From the NCBI RefSeq assembly GCF_009909205.1, contig NZ_JAAAPN010000005.1:210847-274846 (forward strand): a stretch of 64,000 nucleotides of DNA, written 5' to 3'. Made by a program: the position numbers and the translations under genes. The notes beneath the pieces were generated by a model that worked only from the letters and a program-made list of their open reading frames with translations, was not told where the DNA came from and made no database searches. This DNA comes from Aquabacterium fontiphilum (GTDB lineage Bacteria; Pseudomonadota; Gammaproteobacteria; Burkholderiales; Burkholderiaceae_C). This document shows, one piece after another, positions 1 to 9,396 of this stretch (positions are counted from its first letter, which is position 1; each line of letters opens with the position of its first letter).

Positions 1-29
1 TGTGGGCGATGTGCGCCTGCGCTGGCGCC

Positions 30-781
30 TCAGCCCTGGGCGTCGAGCTCGGCCAGTCGCTGCGGTGTGCCCACGTCTGTCCACGGGCCGGTGTGCAGTT
101 GGCCACTGAGCCGGCCGGCGTCAATGGCCCGTTCCAGGAAGGGCCGCAGCGCGGCGCGCTCGCCCGGCTGGATGCCGGCCACCATGTCCGGGCGATACAG
201 CCCGATGGTGGAGTAGGTGTAGGCTGGACAGCCCGGTGCGGCATCGCGGCGTTGCACCCGGCTCTCGGCTGTCAGCGCGAAATCGCCTTGCGGCACATGG
301 GGCGGGTTGGGCACCAGCCACAGGCGGCCCCAGTCGTCGCCCCGCACAAACGTTTGCGCAGCGGCGGCCTCGAACCGGAAGCCCGGTACGAACACATCGC
401 CGGCCACCACCCAGAAGGCCTCGTGGCCCCCCGCGGCCTGCAGCAGCGGCAGCGCGTTGGCCATGCCGCCGGCGGTCTCCAGTGCGCCGCCGTGGTCGCG
501 TCGCTCGTGCGCATACTGGATGCGCAGGCCCCAGCGGCTGCCATCGCCCAGGGCCGGTTCGAACTGTTCTTCGAGGTGGGCGGTGTTGATGACCACCTCG
601 CGCACGCCATCGCGGGCCAGTGCTTCCAGGTGCCACACGATCAGTGGTTTGCCGCGCACCGGCAGCAGCGGCTTGGGCGTGTGGTCGGTCAGCGGGCGCA
701 TGCGCTCACCACGGCCCGCGGCCAGGATCAGCGCAGGCACTTGCCCGAGTGGGCGCGCTGCATGGCCTGTGTGTAGGGTGC

Positions 782-785
<4 letters not shown>
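30..785 (-). CDS. murU: N-acetylmuramate-1-phosphate uridylyltransferase (MurU-type nucleotidyltransferase)
   Basis: This 251-residue sugar-phosphate nucleotidyltransferase most likely joins UMP to MurNAc-1-phosphate in the cell-wall recycling route that bypasses MurA. The N-terminal signature LAAGRGERMR (residues 21-30) followed by KPLL (38-41) is the NTP-binding loop, and Asp130 in VAGDVF is the expected metal ligand. The ATG overlaps the stop of the upstream fbpC by 4 bases, so the two are probably cotranscribed despite unrelated roles. The usual kinase partner AmgK is not in this window, but anmK of the same recycling pathway lies at 21.1-22.2 kb. A generic NDP-sugar pyrophosphorylase is the alternative. 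Confidence 0.85.
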
Positions 786-1894
<1,109 letters not shown>

Positions 1895-1925
1895 GCTGGA
1901 CGGGAGGGCTGCAACAGAAAGAAAC

Positions 1926-1944
1926 GATCATAATTCTCAATTCA
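1926..1944 (+). promoter_or_regulatory. Weak Fur-box-like site between fbpC and fbpB
   Basis: The 19 bases starting GATCATAATTCTCA match 11 of 19 positions of the classical Fur consensus. They lie in the 52-base gap between the divergent fbpC and fbpB starts, ending 2 bases before the fbpB ATG. The match alone is modest. The second, stronger site in front of fbpA makes Fur control of this cluster plausible. Confidence 0.45.
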
Positions 1945-1946
1945 TC

Positions 1947-3632
1947 ATGCAGCTGGCTGTTCCTTCTCTTTCGTCGACGCCGTCCGGCCTCACGCCGCGC
2001 CGCCCCTCCTGGTTGGTGGGGGTGGCCGTGCTGGTCGGCGTGGCCGTGATGCTGCCCATCCTGGCCGTGGTGCTGCAGGTGTTCTCTCCTGGCACGGGCG
2101 ACACCTGGTCGCACCTGGCCTCGACCGTGCTGCCCGAGTACCTCTGGTCCACGCTGTGGCTGTGTCTGGGTGTGGGCATCGGCACGGCCAGCATGGGCGT
2201 GGGAGCGGCCTGGCTGGTCACGCGCTACGACTTCCCGATGCGCGGGGCGTTCGAGTGGGCGCTGGTGCTGCCGCTGGCGGTGCCGGGCTATGTGATGGCC
2301 TACACCTACACCGACCTGCTGCAGTTCGTCGGGCCGGTGCAGACCGCGTTGCGCGAGGCCTTTGGTTGGCGGCGCGGCGATTACTGGTTCCCGGATGTGC
2401 GCTCGCTGGGCGGGGCCGTCTTGCTGTTCTCGTTCGTGCTCTACCCCTATGTGTACATGCTGGCGCGCACCGCCTTCCTCGAGCGCGCGGGGGGCATGCT
2501 GGAGGTGGGGCGCTCGCTGGGGCTGGGCCCGTGGCGCAGTTTCTGGCGCGTCTCCCTGCCCCTGGCGCGGCCCGCCATTGCCGCAGGTGTGGCGCTGGCC
2601 CTGATGGAAACACTGGCCGATTTCGGTGCCGTGTCCTATTTCGGCGTGCAGACCTTCACCACCGGCATCTACCGCGCCTGGTTCTCGCTGGGCGACCGGG
2701 TGGCTGCGGCGCAACTGGCCTCTGCGCTGCTGGGCTTTGTCGTGCTCGTGTTGGCGTTCGAGCGGTTGTCGCGCGGCCGGGCGCGCTTCCATGACACCAC
2801 GCTGCGGCGCACGCCCTGGATGGGTCGCCGCCTGGGCTGGCTGGGAAGCCTGCTGGCCGTCGTCGGCTGCCTGATCCCGCTGGTGCTGGGTTTTCTGCTG
2901 CCGGCCGGTGTGTTGCTGCACATGGCGCTCACCGAGGGCGATGCCCAGTTTGGCCCGCGCTTCATCGAGCTGGCCCGCAACAGCATCACCGTTTCGGGCC
3001 TGACGGCGCTGTTCGCCGTCGTGCTGGCGTTGCTGCTGGCCTATGCCGCGCGCCTGCATCCGCATTGGCTGGTGCGGGGCGTGCACCGCCTGGGCGGCCT
3101 GGGTTATGCGTTGCCGGGCACGGTCATCGCCGTGGGTGTGCTGATCCCGGTCACGCGGGTGGACCAGGTCATCACGGGCTGGCTGGAGGTGGCCTTTCAG
3201 TGGCAGGGCGGCCTGGTGCTCACAGGCGGTATTGCAGGGCTGGTTTATGCCTGCGTGGTGCGTTTCTTGACGCCTGCCGTGCAGTCCATCGACGCCGGGT
3301 TGTCCAAGGTGACGCCCAACATGGACAACGCCGCGCGCAGCCTGGGGCTGAGCCCGTCTCAGACCCTGCGCCGGGTGCACTTCCCCTTGCTGCGCGGCAG
3401 CCTGCTGACCGCAGCGCTGCTGGTGTTCATCGACGTGATGAAAGAGCTGCCGGCCACGTTGGTGATGCGGCCGTTCAACTTCGACACCCTCGCCACCCAG
3501 GCCTATGTGCTGGCGTCAGACGAGCGGCTGGCCGAGGCCTCGACCTCGGCCCTGGCCATCGTCGTGGTGGGGCTGTTGCCGCTGGTGGTGATCAGCCGGC
3601 AGATCGCCCGCAGCAGGCGGGCGTCGGGCTGA
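1947..3632 (+). CDS. fbpB: Ferric iron ABC transporter, permease
   Basis: A 561-residue inner-membrane permease made of two fused BPD_transp_1 halves, each with about six membrane helices. This is the usual FbpB/SfuB architecture, where a single chain forms the whole channel. EAA-loop-like segments follow the fourth helix of each half (GRSLGLGPWRSFWRVSLP in the first and ARSLGLSPSQTLRRVHFP in the second). I place the start at ATG 1947, directly after the Fur-like site; the frame stays open 22 codons further upstream but that would read through the site. It works with fbpC (divergent) and fbpA (convergent). Confidence 0.93.
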   Translation: MQLAVPSLSSTPSGLTPRRPSWLVGVAVLVGVAVMLPILAVVLQVFSPGTGDTWSHLASTVLPEYLWSTLWLCLGVGIGTASMGVGAAWLVTRYDFPMRGAFEWALVLPLAVPGYVMAYTYTDLLQFVGPVQTALREAFGWRRGDYWFPDVRSLGGAVLLFSFVLYPYVYMLARTAFLERAGGMLEVGRSLGLGPWRSFWRVSLPLARPAIAAGVALALMETLADFGAVSYFGVQTFTTGIYRAWFSLGDRVAAAQLASALLGFVVLVLAFERLSRGRARFHDTTLRRTPWMGRRLGWLGSLLAVVGCLIPLVLGFLLPAGVLLHMALTEGDAQFGPRFIELARNSITVSGLTALFAVVLALLLAYAARLHPHWLVRGVHRLGGLGYALPGTVIAVGVLIPVTRVDQVITGWLEVAFQWQGGLVLTGGIAGLVYACVVRFLTPAVQSIDAGLSKVTPNMDNAARSLGLSPSQTLRRVHFPLLRGSLLTAALLVFIDVMKELPATLVMRPFNFDTLATQAYVLASDERLAEASTSALAIVVVGLLPLVVISRQIARSRRASG

Positions 3633-3679
3633 GTGCCGCAAGCTGACTTGAGCCAGCCCGCGAGACTTCAGCATGGTGC

Positions 3680-3697
3680 GGGCGGCTCGCGCCGCCC
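3680..3697. terminator. GC hairpin between convergent fbpB and fbpA
   Basis: A perfect 7-bp stem (GGGCGGC / GCCGCCC) with a 4-base loop lies between the stops of the two convergent genes. Neither strand has a U-tract after it, so it may act as a weak bidirectional terminator or an mRNA 3'-end barrier. Confidence 0.4.
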
Positions 3698-3702
3698 GAC
3701 GG

Positions 3703-4728
3703 TCAACGCCAGCCGGCGCGATCGAAGATGCGCTGAGCCTGGGCGGCGTTCTTGGCCAGCTCACCCACGTTGAGGGTGTCGGGCTTGAACGTGCCCATCG
3801 CCTTCAGTGCGGGGTTGTCCAGCTTCACGCTGGGCACGGCGGGCCACTCGTTGTTGCCGTTGGCGAAGTAGCTCTGAGCTTGATCGCTGGCCAGGTATTC
3901 GAGGAACTTGACGGCCGCATCGCGGTTCGGCGCGGTCTTGATGATGCCGGCGCCCGAGATGTTGATGTGCGTGCCCCAGCTCGCCTGATTGGGCCATACC
4001 ACGCCCAGCGATTCCACAACCTGACGGTCTTCCGGCTTGGTCGAGCGCATCAGGCGGGCGAGGTAGTAGCTGTTGGAGATGGCCACGCCGCATTCTCCTG
4101 CTGCCACCGCGCGCAGCTGGTCGGTGTCGCCGCCCTTGGGTGCGCGTGCGAAGTTCTGAACCAGGCCGCGAGCCCAGGCCTCGGCTTGCGCGGGGCCTTC
4201 GTGGGAAATCACGGCGGCGCCGAGCGACAGGTTGTAGGGGTGCGAGCCGGAGCGCACGCAGATCTGACCCTTCAGGCGCGGGTGAGCCAGGTCGCCATAG
4301 GTCTGCACCCACTCGGCCTTGACGTCACGCTTGTTGTAGACCACAAGACGGGCGCGGGTGGAAAACGCAATCCAGTTTGGCGTGCGCAGGTTGGCAGGAA
4401 TGCGCTGCTCCAGCACTTTGGACTGGATGGGTTGGAAGATGCCGGCCTGGTCGGCGATTTCCAGACGGGCGGCGTCGACCGTGATCAGGATGTCGGCAGG
4501 CGAGCGGGCGCCTTCGTTCTTGATGCGCTCGAGCAGCTCGTCTTCCTTGCCATCCAGCCGGTTGATCTTGATGCCGGTCTGTTTGGTGAAGTTGTCGTAC
4601 AGGGCCTCGTCGGTCTGGTAGTGACGGGCCGAGTAGATGTTCAGCACCTTCTCTTGCGCCTGGGCGCCGGTGTGGGCGGCCAGGGCGATCAGGGTCAGAG
4701 CGGTCCAGCGGGGCAGCGAACGGGCCAT
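3703..4728 (-). CDS. fbpA: Ferric iron ABC transporter, periplasmic binding protein
   Basis: A 341-residue periplasmic Fe(III)-binding protein that delivers iron to FbpBC. A Sec signal peptide covers residues 1-24 (cleavage after AQA). The mature protein begins with the family hallmark NIYSARHY, and the adjacent tyrosines 221-222 (ISNSYY) match the paired iron-ligating tyrosines of FbpA/FutA proteins. The start is set at ATG 4728 with GGAA 10-13 bases upstream; the open frame extends to 4833 but would run over the Fur box. It converges on fbpB and has its own Fur-type promoter. Confidence 0.93.
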   Translation of the reverse strand: MARSLPRWTALTLIALAAHTGAQAQEKVLNIYSARHYQTDEALYDNFTKQTGIKINRLDGKEDELLERIKNEGARSPADILITVDAARLEIADQAGIFQPIQSKVLEQRIPANLRTPNWIAFSTRARLVVYNKRDVKAEWVQTYGDLAHPRLKGQICVRSGSHPYNLSLGAAVISHEGPAQAEAWARGLVQNFARAPKGGDTDQLRAVAAGECGVAISNSYYLARLMRSTKPEDRQVVESLGVVWPNQASWGTHINISGAGIIKTAPNRDAAVKFLEYLASDQAQSYFANGNNEWPAVPSVKLDNPALKAMGTFKPDTLNVGELAKNAAQAQRIFDRAGWR

Positions 4729-4802
4729 GCTTTCAATTCCTTGTTCGTGGTGGGTGACGCTGCGCCGTCCCAAAACGGCGCAGCGAGAGATTACACGATA
4801 AC

Positions 4803-4821
4803 AAGAATGATTTTCATTGAC
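4803..4821 (-). promoter_or_regulatory. Fur box upstream of fbpA
   Basis: Read on the minus strand, AATGAAAATCATT (4806-4818) matches 12 of the 13 central positions of the Fur consensus, and the full 19-mer matches about 14. It lies about 75 bases upstream of the fbpA ATG, where a promoter would be. Iron-dependent repression by Fur is the natural reading. Confidence 0.75.
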
Positions 4822-4888
4822 CTTAATCTGCATCAGGGCGGATCGCCCGGCGGGGCAGCCCCGGTTGGGCGATCTTCCGCCCCCACAC

Positions 4889-5995
4889 TCACCGCGCCAG
4901 CACCGTTTCCGTGCTCGTCGACGGGGTCATGCTGAACCGGTTGGCGCGCCGGAACGTGCCGAAGTCGTTGAAACGCACGCCCATCTCGCGCATCACCTGG
5001 TGGGCGATGCCGGCGTTCCACTGACGGATGTAGAAGGGCTCTTTCACCGCGAAGTGGTGGATGGCGTGCGTGCTGCCGAAGTTGAAGCAGAACAGCTGCA
5101 TGGGCAGCAGCCACCAGGGGTTGAGCACCTGGCATTGCTGCATCACGTTGCGTGCCTCCACGTCACCGTAGTAGTGCATGTTCGAGCTGATGAAGTGCAG
5201 GCAGAAGGTGCGCAGCAGGCAGGGCAGGGCGTAGACCACGCCGAAGATGTCGAGGCCGGCCATCAGGTGCGGCATCCATTGCGGCCAGGGGATCTCGACG
5301 CCCAGCAGGGGAGCCGCCCACTGCACGGCGTGCAGCACCACCCAGCCGTGGAACGCGATGTAGTACACCTGCCCGATGGGCATGTAGGCGGTGAACTGCT
5401 CCAGCGCCATGCGGCGGGCTTCGGCGCGACTGGCGGGCTTCTGAGCCTTGATGTAGGCGGCGGTGGCGCGGCGCATCTCCAGCGGGCGCAGGAAGACGGC
5501 CAGCATGTTGTCACCCGTCATCAGCAGGCGGCGCAGGCCCCAGGGCACACCGTTGGTGATGCCGCGCTCTTCCAGGTCCGACTTGGTGCCCGACACCTTG
5601 TGGTGGTGCAGGTGCAGGTTGCGGCGCACAAAGGGGCTGACCGTGCTGGCGCGGGCCAGCCAGCCCAGCAGGAGCATCAGGTTGTTGGCCCAGGGGCGAT
5701 CACGGAAGTACATGTGGTGGATGAGGTCGTGCTCCAGCTCGTGGATGAACGACGCAAAGATGGCCGTGACCGGCACGCAGACCCACCAGGGGATCACGCC
5801 TTCCACATACAGCCAGCCGCTGGCCACCATGCCCAGCAGCGAGACCGCGAGGATGGTCACGCCAATGGCGTTCTGATGGCGCAGCCAGGGGTGGCGGGCC
5901 CGCAGGGCCACGCCGGCATCCAGCACCACCTTGCGGATGTGCTCGGCCTTCTGCGCGTCGGTCATGCGCTGAGGGTTCAGCTTGTTCTTGCTCAT
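4889..5995 (-). CDS. Membrane fatty acid desaturase
   Basis: A 368-residue integral-membrane di-iron desaturase (FA_desaturase family) that would introduce a double bond into acyl chains or a related lipid. All three histidine clusters are present: HELEHDLIHH (85-94), HLHHH (128-132) and HAIHHF (310-315), with hydrophobic segments around 41-62, 68-84 and 220-265. The ATG at 5995 follows GAGGAG at good spacing; the longer frame to 6070 lacks a ribosome site. It lies 91 bases downstream of an AraC-type regulator on the same strand, which may control it. The substrate cannot be told from sequence. Confidence 0.85.
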   Translation of the reverse strand: MSKNKLNPQRMTDAQKAEHIRKVVLDAGVALRARHPWLRHQNAIGVTILAVSLLGMVASGWLYVEGVIPWWVCVPVTAIFASFIHELEHDLIHHMYFRDRPWANNLMLLLGWLARASTVSPFVRRNLHLHHHKVSGTKSDLEERGITNGVPWGLRRLLMTGDNMLAVFLRPLEMRRATAAYIKAQKPASRAEARRMALEQFTAYMPIGQVYYIAFHGWVVLHAVQWAAPLLGVEIPWPQWMPHLMAGLDIFGVVYALPCLLRTFCLHFISSNMHYYGDVEARNVMQQCQVLNPWWLLPMQLFCFNFGSTHAIHHFAVKEPFYIRQWNAGIAHQVMREMGVRFNDFGTFRRANRFSMTPSTSTETVLAR

Positions 5996-6086
5996 GTGCT
6001 CCTCGGATCTGATGTCCATCAACAGTGGAGCGAAGATTAGCGATCCGCGTTTTCCCTGCGTGAGGGGCAATCAGGCCGAAAACTTG

Positions 6087-7133
6087 TCATTTCGGGCCAT
6101 GGCGCTGGCGCCAGTCCCGAGGCGACAGGCCCGTCCAGCGTGCGAAAGCCCGGGCGAAGTTGGCCGGGTCGGTGTAGCCCACGGCTTCGGCCACCTCGGC
6201 CACGGCGAGCGCCGGGTTGCCGAGCAGGCGCATCGCATCGCGCTGGCGAACCTGGTCGAGCAGCACCTGATATGACGTGCCCTCGGCCTGCAGGCGGCGT
6301 TTCAGCGTGCGCTCGGACACATGCAGCATCTCGGCCATGTCGCCGATGTCGGGGTAGCGCTGATCCCTGCACACCAGACGGGTCAGCACCTGGGAGCTGG
6401 TCGTGTGGTCCTGCGCCTGGCGGGCCATCTCTTGTTCGAGGCGTTCGATGGCCAGTTGCACGCTGACCGGGTCGGCGGTCGCGATGGGCTCGTCGAGCAT
6501 GCGGGCCGGAAAGCGGATCTGCACAGCCGGTTGCCCGAAACGGAAGGGCGGGATGCGGTCCCGGTAGCGGGCATAGGCCGGTGGCTCGGCGTGGGGGACG
6601 CAGATGGTGCTGAGCCAACCCTGTTTGGCCGGGTCCATGTCCATGATCTTGGCAAACAGGCTGCACAACTCGACGGCCACCAGGTCCATGATGAAGGCCC
6701 GGTGGGGGCCGAGCGGGATGGTCTCGTGCAGCGTGACGACCACCTCAGCGCCCTCGACGCTCAGGCTGCTGCGGAAGGCCGGGACGCGGGCCTGGAAGTA
6801 GCGCTCGCTGAACGCAATCGCATCGCGCAGCGTGCTGCAGCTGATCAGGCCAAAGCCCACGAAGCCGTGCTTGGTGACCTGGCTGCGCAGCCCGAGCTCG
6901 TAAGCCAGCCCGCGGTCGCCTTCCAGGCTGTTGGCGCGGCCCAGCAGCATGGCGTATTGCCAGGCCTCGATCTGCGCGCGGGTGTCTTGCAACACCGCGA
7001 GGGTGAGCTGGCTGCCAGCGAGCACGGCCTCAGCCTCGTGGCCGCGCTCCTGCATCAGGTTGAGCAGCGAGAGGCCATAGGTGGCCGGAATCTTCAGGCG
7101 CAGGTCAGGGCTGATGGATGTGCTGGCGGGCAT
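6087..7133 (-). CDS. AraC family transcriptional regulator (arabinose-binding-domain type)
   Basis: A 348-residue regulator. The N-terminal two thirds look like the Arabinose_bd sensory domain common in AraC proteins that govern lipid and alkane genes. The C-terminal AraC double helix-turn-helix covers about residues 250-345 and contains DIGDMAEMLHVSERTLKRRL and the second-helix segment VAEAVGYTDPANFARAFARW. It precedes the fatty acid desaturase on the same strand with a 91-base gap, so control of membrane lipid desaturation is a reasonable guess, not shown by sequence. Confidence 0.88.
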   Translation of the reverse strand: MPASTSISPDLRLKIPATYGLSLLNLMQERGHEAEAVLAGSQLTLAVLQDTRAQIEAWQYAMLLGRANSLEGDRGLAYELGLRSQVTKHGFVGFGLISCSTLRDAIAFSERYFQARVPAFRSSLSVEGAEVVVTLHETIPLGPHRAFIMDLVAVELCSLFAKIMDMDPAKQGWLSTICVPHAEPPAYARYRDRIPPFRFGQPAVQIRFPARMLDEPIATADPVSVQLAIERLEQEMARQAQDHTTSSQVLTRLVCRDQRYPDIGDMAEMLHVSERTLKRRLQAEGTSYQVLLDQVRQRDAMRLLGNPALAVAEVAEAVGYTDPANFARAFARWTGLSPRDWRQRHGPK

Positions 7134-7163
7134 GGGGGCCAGATTGTGGCGCAGTGTGGCGCG

Positions 7164-7904
7164 TCAGGCCAGCCATCGCGCCAGCAAGGGAGCCAGCAGC
7201 ACCAGGGCGATGCCCGAGAAAATCATCGTCAGACTGGAGACAGCGCCTTCCTGCGCGCCGATCTGCCAGGCCTTGGCCGTGCCCACGCCATGGGTGGCGG
7301 CGCCAAAGGCTGAGCCCACTGCCACACTGTGGCGCACCTTGAGCCACATCAGCCAGCCTTGCCCCACCAGCATGCCGAACACGCCGGTGACCAGCACGCA
7401 CATCACCGCCAGCTCGGGCTCCACACCCAGCGTGGTGGCCACGGGCATCGCGAAGGGCGACGACACGGAGCGCGGCAGGATGCTGCGCATCACCTCGTCG
7501 GGCAGCCCCAGCAGCCAGGCGAGTGCCCACGAACTCGACACGCCCAGCACCACGCCGGTCATCACGCCGATGGCCAGCGTCAGCGGGTAGCGCCGGATCA
7601 GCCCGCGCTGCTGGAAGATCGGGAAGGCGAAGGCCACCGTGGCCGGCCCCAGCATCCACGTCAGCCAGCGGGTGTGCAGCGCGTAGACCTCATAGGGGGT
7701 GGCCGTGATCAGCAAGGCGGCGATCAGGACCGTGGGTGTCAGGATGATGGGCGACAGCCACAGGCTGGACACGCGCTGGTGCAGGCGGCGCGAACCATAG
7801 AACAGCAGCAAGGTCAGCACCAGCCAGCCGGCGCCCTGAGCCTGCACCCACGGCGAGGCGAGGTCGATGCCGAGCTGGGCGCTGCTGGAGGTGAGCGCGC
7901 TCAT
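7164..7904 (-). CDS. lrgB: LrgB family membrane protein
   Basis: A 246-residue hydrophobic protein of the LrgB/CidB (YohK) family with multiple predicted membrane helices. The conserved segments SVSSPFAMPVA and AFGAATHGVGTAKA are typical. LrgA/LrgB pairs are linked to control of murein hydrolase activity and, in other bacteria, to organic acid export. The ATG at 7904 overlaps the lrgA stop by 4 bases (ATGA), which decides the start over the much longer open frame. It is the last gene of tetR-lrgA-lrgB. Confidence 0.9.
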   Translation of the reverse strand: MSALTSSSAQLGIDLASPWVQAQGAGWLVLTLLLFYGSRRLHQRVSSLWLSPIILTPTVLIAALLITATPYEVYALHTRWLTWMLGPATVAFAFPIFQQRGLIRRYPLTLAIGVMTGVVLGVSSSWALAWLLGLPDEVMRSILPRSVSSPFAMPVATTLGVEPELAVMCVLVTGVFGMLVGQGWLMWLKVRHSVAVGSAFGAATHGVGTAKAWQIGAQEGAVSSLTMIFSGIALVLLAPLLARWLA

Positions 7905-8326
7905 CGGGCGTCCTCCCAGCGGATGGCCCGCTCGACCACCCAGCCCACGCCACCCATGACGAACAGCGTACCGGCCGCCACAGCAATGGCCAGCTTCACG
8001 CCCATCCAGCCGAACAGCTCCTGGTGACGGATCAAGGCCATCAGCGGGGGAATGAAGAACAGCAGCATGTCGCCGAGCAGCCAGCGTGCGCCGCGCTCGA
8101 TGTGGCGTGACGGCAGCCAGCCCATGACGAGCACAGCCGTCAGCGCCATCAGGCCCACCACCCCGCTGGGCACGGGCCAGTGCCAGGTGCGCACAGCCAG
8201 GTCGGCGGCGGCCCACAGGGCAACAAAGCTCAGCACCTCGACCAGCCAGCGCGCGCGGGCGCGCAGGACCGAGCCGGCAGGCCGGGCGTTGGGGGCGTGC
8301 TCAGGCGTCGGCATGCCCGTCATCAT
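7901..8326 (-). CDS. lrgA: LrgA/CidA family holin-like protein
   Basis: A 141-residue protein with about four membrane helices after a basic, hydrophilic N-terminus of some 28 residues. LrgA/CidA proteins resemble holins and work with LrgB. The segment MLLFFIPPLMALI is characteristic of the family. The start is taken at ATG 8326, which overlaps the tetR stop by 4 bases; a second ATG follows immediately and a third is at 8314. The translational coupling of tetR, lrgA and lrgB suggests that the regulator is co-produced with the pair. Confidence 0.88.
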   Translation of the reverse strand: MMTGMPTPEHAPNARPAGSVLRARARWLVEVLSFVALWAAADLAVRTWHWPVPSGVVGLMALTAVLVMGWLPSRHIERGARWLLGDMLLFFIPPLMALIRHQELFGWMGVKLAIAVAAGTLFVMGGVGWVVERAIRWEDAR

Positions 8327-8877
8327 GACGCATTCAGGCCCGCCACGAAGACGGCGAGCCCGAATGCCAGCGTCTGGTCGACCTCGGCTGCGCTCATCAT
8401 GCCGGCGCGGTCCAGTTCGACCAGCCCGTGCATGTAGGCCCACAACGCGTGAGCCAGTTGCGCATCGTCGCGCTGGCCCGGCAGCGCGGCGGCCATGGCG
8501 AGCACCCGATCCCACACGGCGGTGTGGCTGGGCGGCTCGGTGCCATCGTGGCGGCACCATCGCATCATCACCTCGTACACCGCCGGCCGCTCGCGTGCGA
8601 AGCGCAGATAGGCCTGGGCGGCGGCCAGGATGTCGGCCAGGGTGTCTTCACCGCGCATGGCGGCCTCCAGGTGCTGCAGCAGCAACCGGCCCGCTTCATC
8701 GGCGAGCGTGAACTCCAGCGCGGCCTTGTTCTCGACATGGCGGTACAGCGCGTTGGGCGCCACGCCCAGTTCGGTGGCAAGCATGCGCATGGACAACTGC
8801 GCCAGGCCGTGCTGCTCCAGCAGCCGCAACGCAGTGGCGGTCAGGGTGTCAGGGTCGATCTTGCGCGGATAGGACAT
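8323..8877 (-). CDS. TetR/AcrR family transcriptional regulator
   Basis: A 184-residue repressor-type protein. The N-terminal helix-turn-helix (about 8-55) includes LSMRMLATELGVAPNALYRHVENK, written here as the recognisable TetR pattern; the C-terminal part with FARERPAVYEVMM resembles the WHG-type ligand domain. It is first in an operon with lrgA and lrgB and divergent from a molybdenum hydroxylase operon. A perfect palindrome at 8916-8930 in the shared gap is its probable operator. An ATG at 8895 would add six residues; 8877 fits the family better. Confidence 0.88.
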   Translation of the reverse strand: MSYPRKIDPDTLTATALRLLEQHGLAQLSMRMLATELGVAPNALYRHVENKAALEFTLADEAGRLLLQHLEAAMRGEDTLADILAAAQAYLRFARERPAVYEVMMRWCRHDGTEPPSHTAVWDRVLAMAAALPGQRDDAQLAHALWAYMHGLVELDRAGMMSAAEVDQTLAFGLAVFVAGLNAS

Positions 8878-8894
8878 GGGCAGTCTGGCCGCCA

Positions 8895-8931
8895 TTGACG
8901 GCGGCGCGGATGAAAGTGTACGCTGTACACC
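8895..8931 (+). promoter_or_regulatory. Promoter and TetR-type operator of the molybdenum hydroxylase operon
   Basis: A perfect 6-bp inverted repeat, GTGTAC-GCT-GTACAC, occupies 8916-8930. A TTGACG -35 (8895-8900) lies 18 bases before TACGCT (8919-8924), which sits inside the repeat. The start codon at 8932 is one base after the repeat, so repressor bound here would cover the -10 and the transcription start. There is no Shine-Dalgarno sequence in front of the ATG, consistent with a leaderless or nearly leaderless mRNA. Confidence 0.65.
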
Positions 8932-9396
8932 ATGCAGACGTTTCAGCTCAACGGAAAGCCAGTGTCGGTGGATGTCGAAGACGACATGCCGCTGTTGTGG
9001 GTCTTGCGCGACGAACTGGGCCACACCGGCACCAAGTTCGGCTGCGGCGTCGCGGCCTGTGGGGCCTGCACGGTGCACCTGGAAGGCCAGGCGATCCGTT
9101 CGTGCGTGTTCCCGGTCTCGGCCGTGGCGGGTAAATCGGTCCACACCATCGAAGCCACCGAAGACCCGATTCTGCAGCGCCTGCAGCAGGCCTGGGTCGA
9201 CCACCAGGTTCCTCAGTGCGGCTACTGCCAGTCGGGCATGCTGATGGCCGCCACGGCCCTCTTGCGCAATCAGCCTCGGCCGAGCGACGCTGACATCGAT
9301 GCCGGCCTCACCAACCTGTGCCGCTGCGGCACCTACCAACGCATCCGCGCCGCCATCCATGATGCCGCGCAGGCCTTGCAAAGGGGCACGCCATGA
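8932..9396 (+). CDS. (2Fe-2S)-binding subunit of a xanthine-dehydrogenase-family oxidoreductase (IorA-like)
   Basis: A 154-residue electron-transfer subunit with two [2Fe-2S] clusters. The plant-ferredoxin-type cluster uses Cys38, 43, 46 and 58; the C-terminal helical cluster uses Cys96, 99, 130 and 132 (CGYCQSG and CRC). It would pass electrons from the Mo-containing subunit encoded next, with which it overlaps by 4 bases. Two-subunit enzymes of this kind without a FAD subunit resemble isoquinoline 1-oxidoreductase or membrane aldehyde dehydrogenases that donate to cytochromes. The substrate is unknown. It is the first gene after the palindromic operator. Confidence 0.92.
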   Translation: MQTFQLNGKPVSVDVEDDMPLLWVLRDELGHTGTKFGCGVAACGACTVHLEGQAIRSCVFPVSAVAGKSVHTIEATEDPILQRLQQAWVDHQVPQCGYCQSGMLMAATALLRNQPRPSDADIDAGLTNLCRCGTYQRIRAAIHDAAQALQRGTP

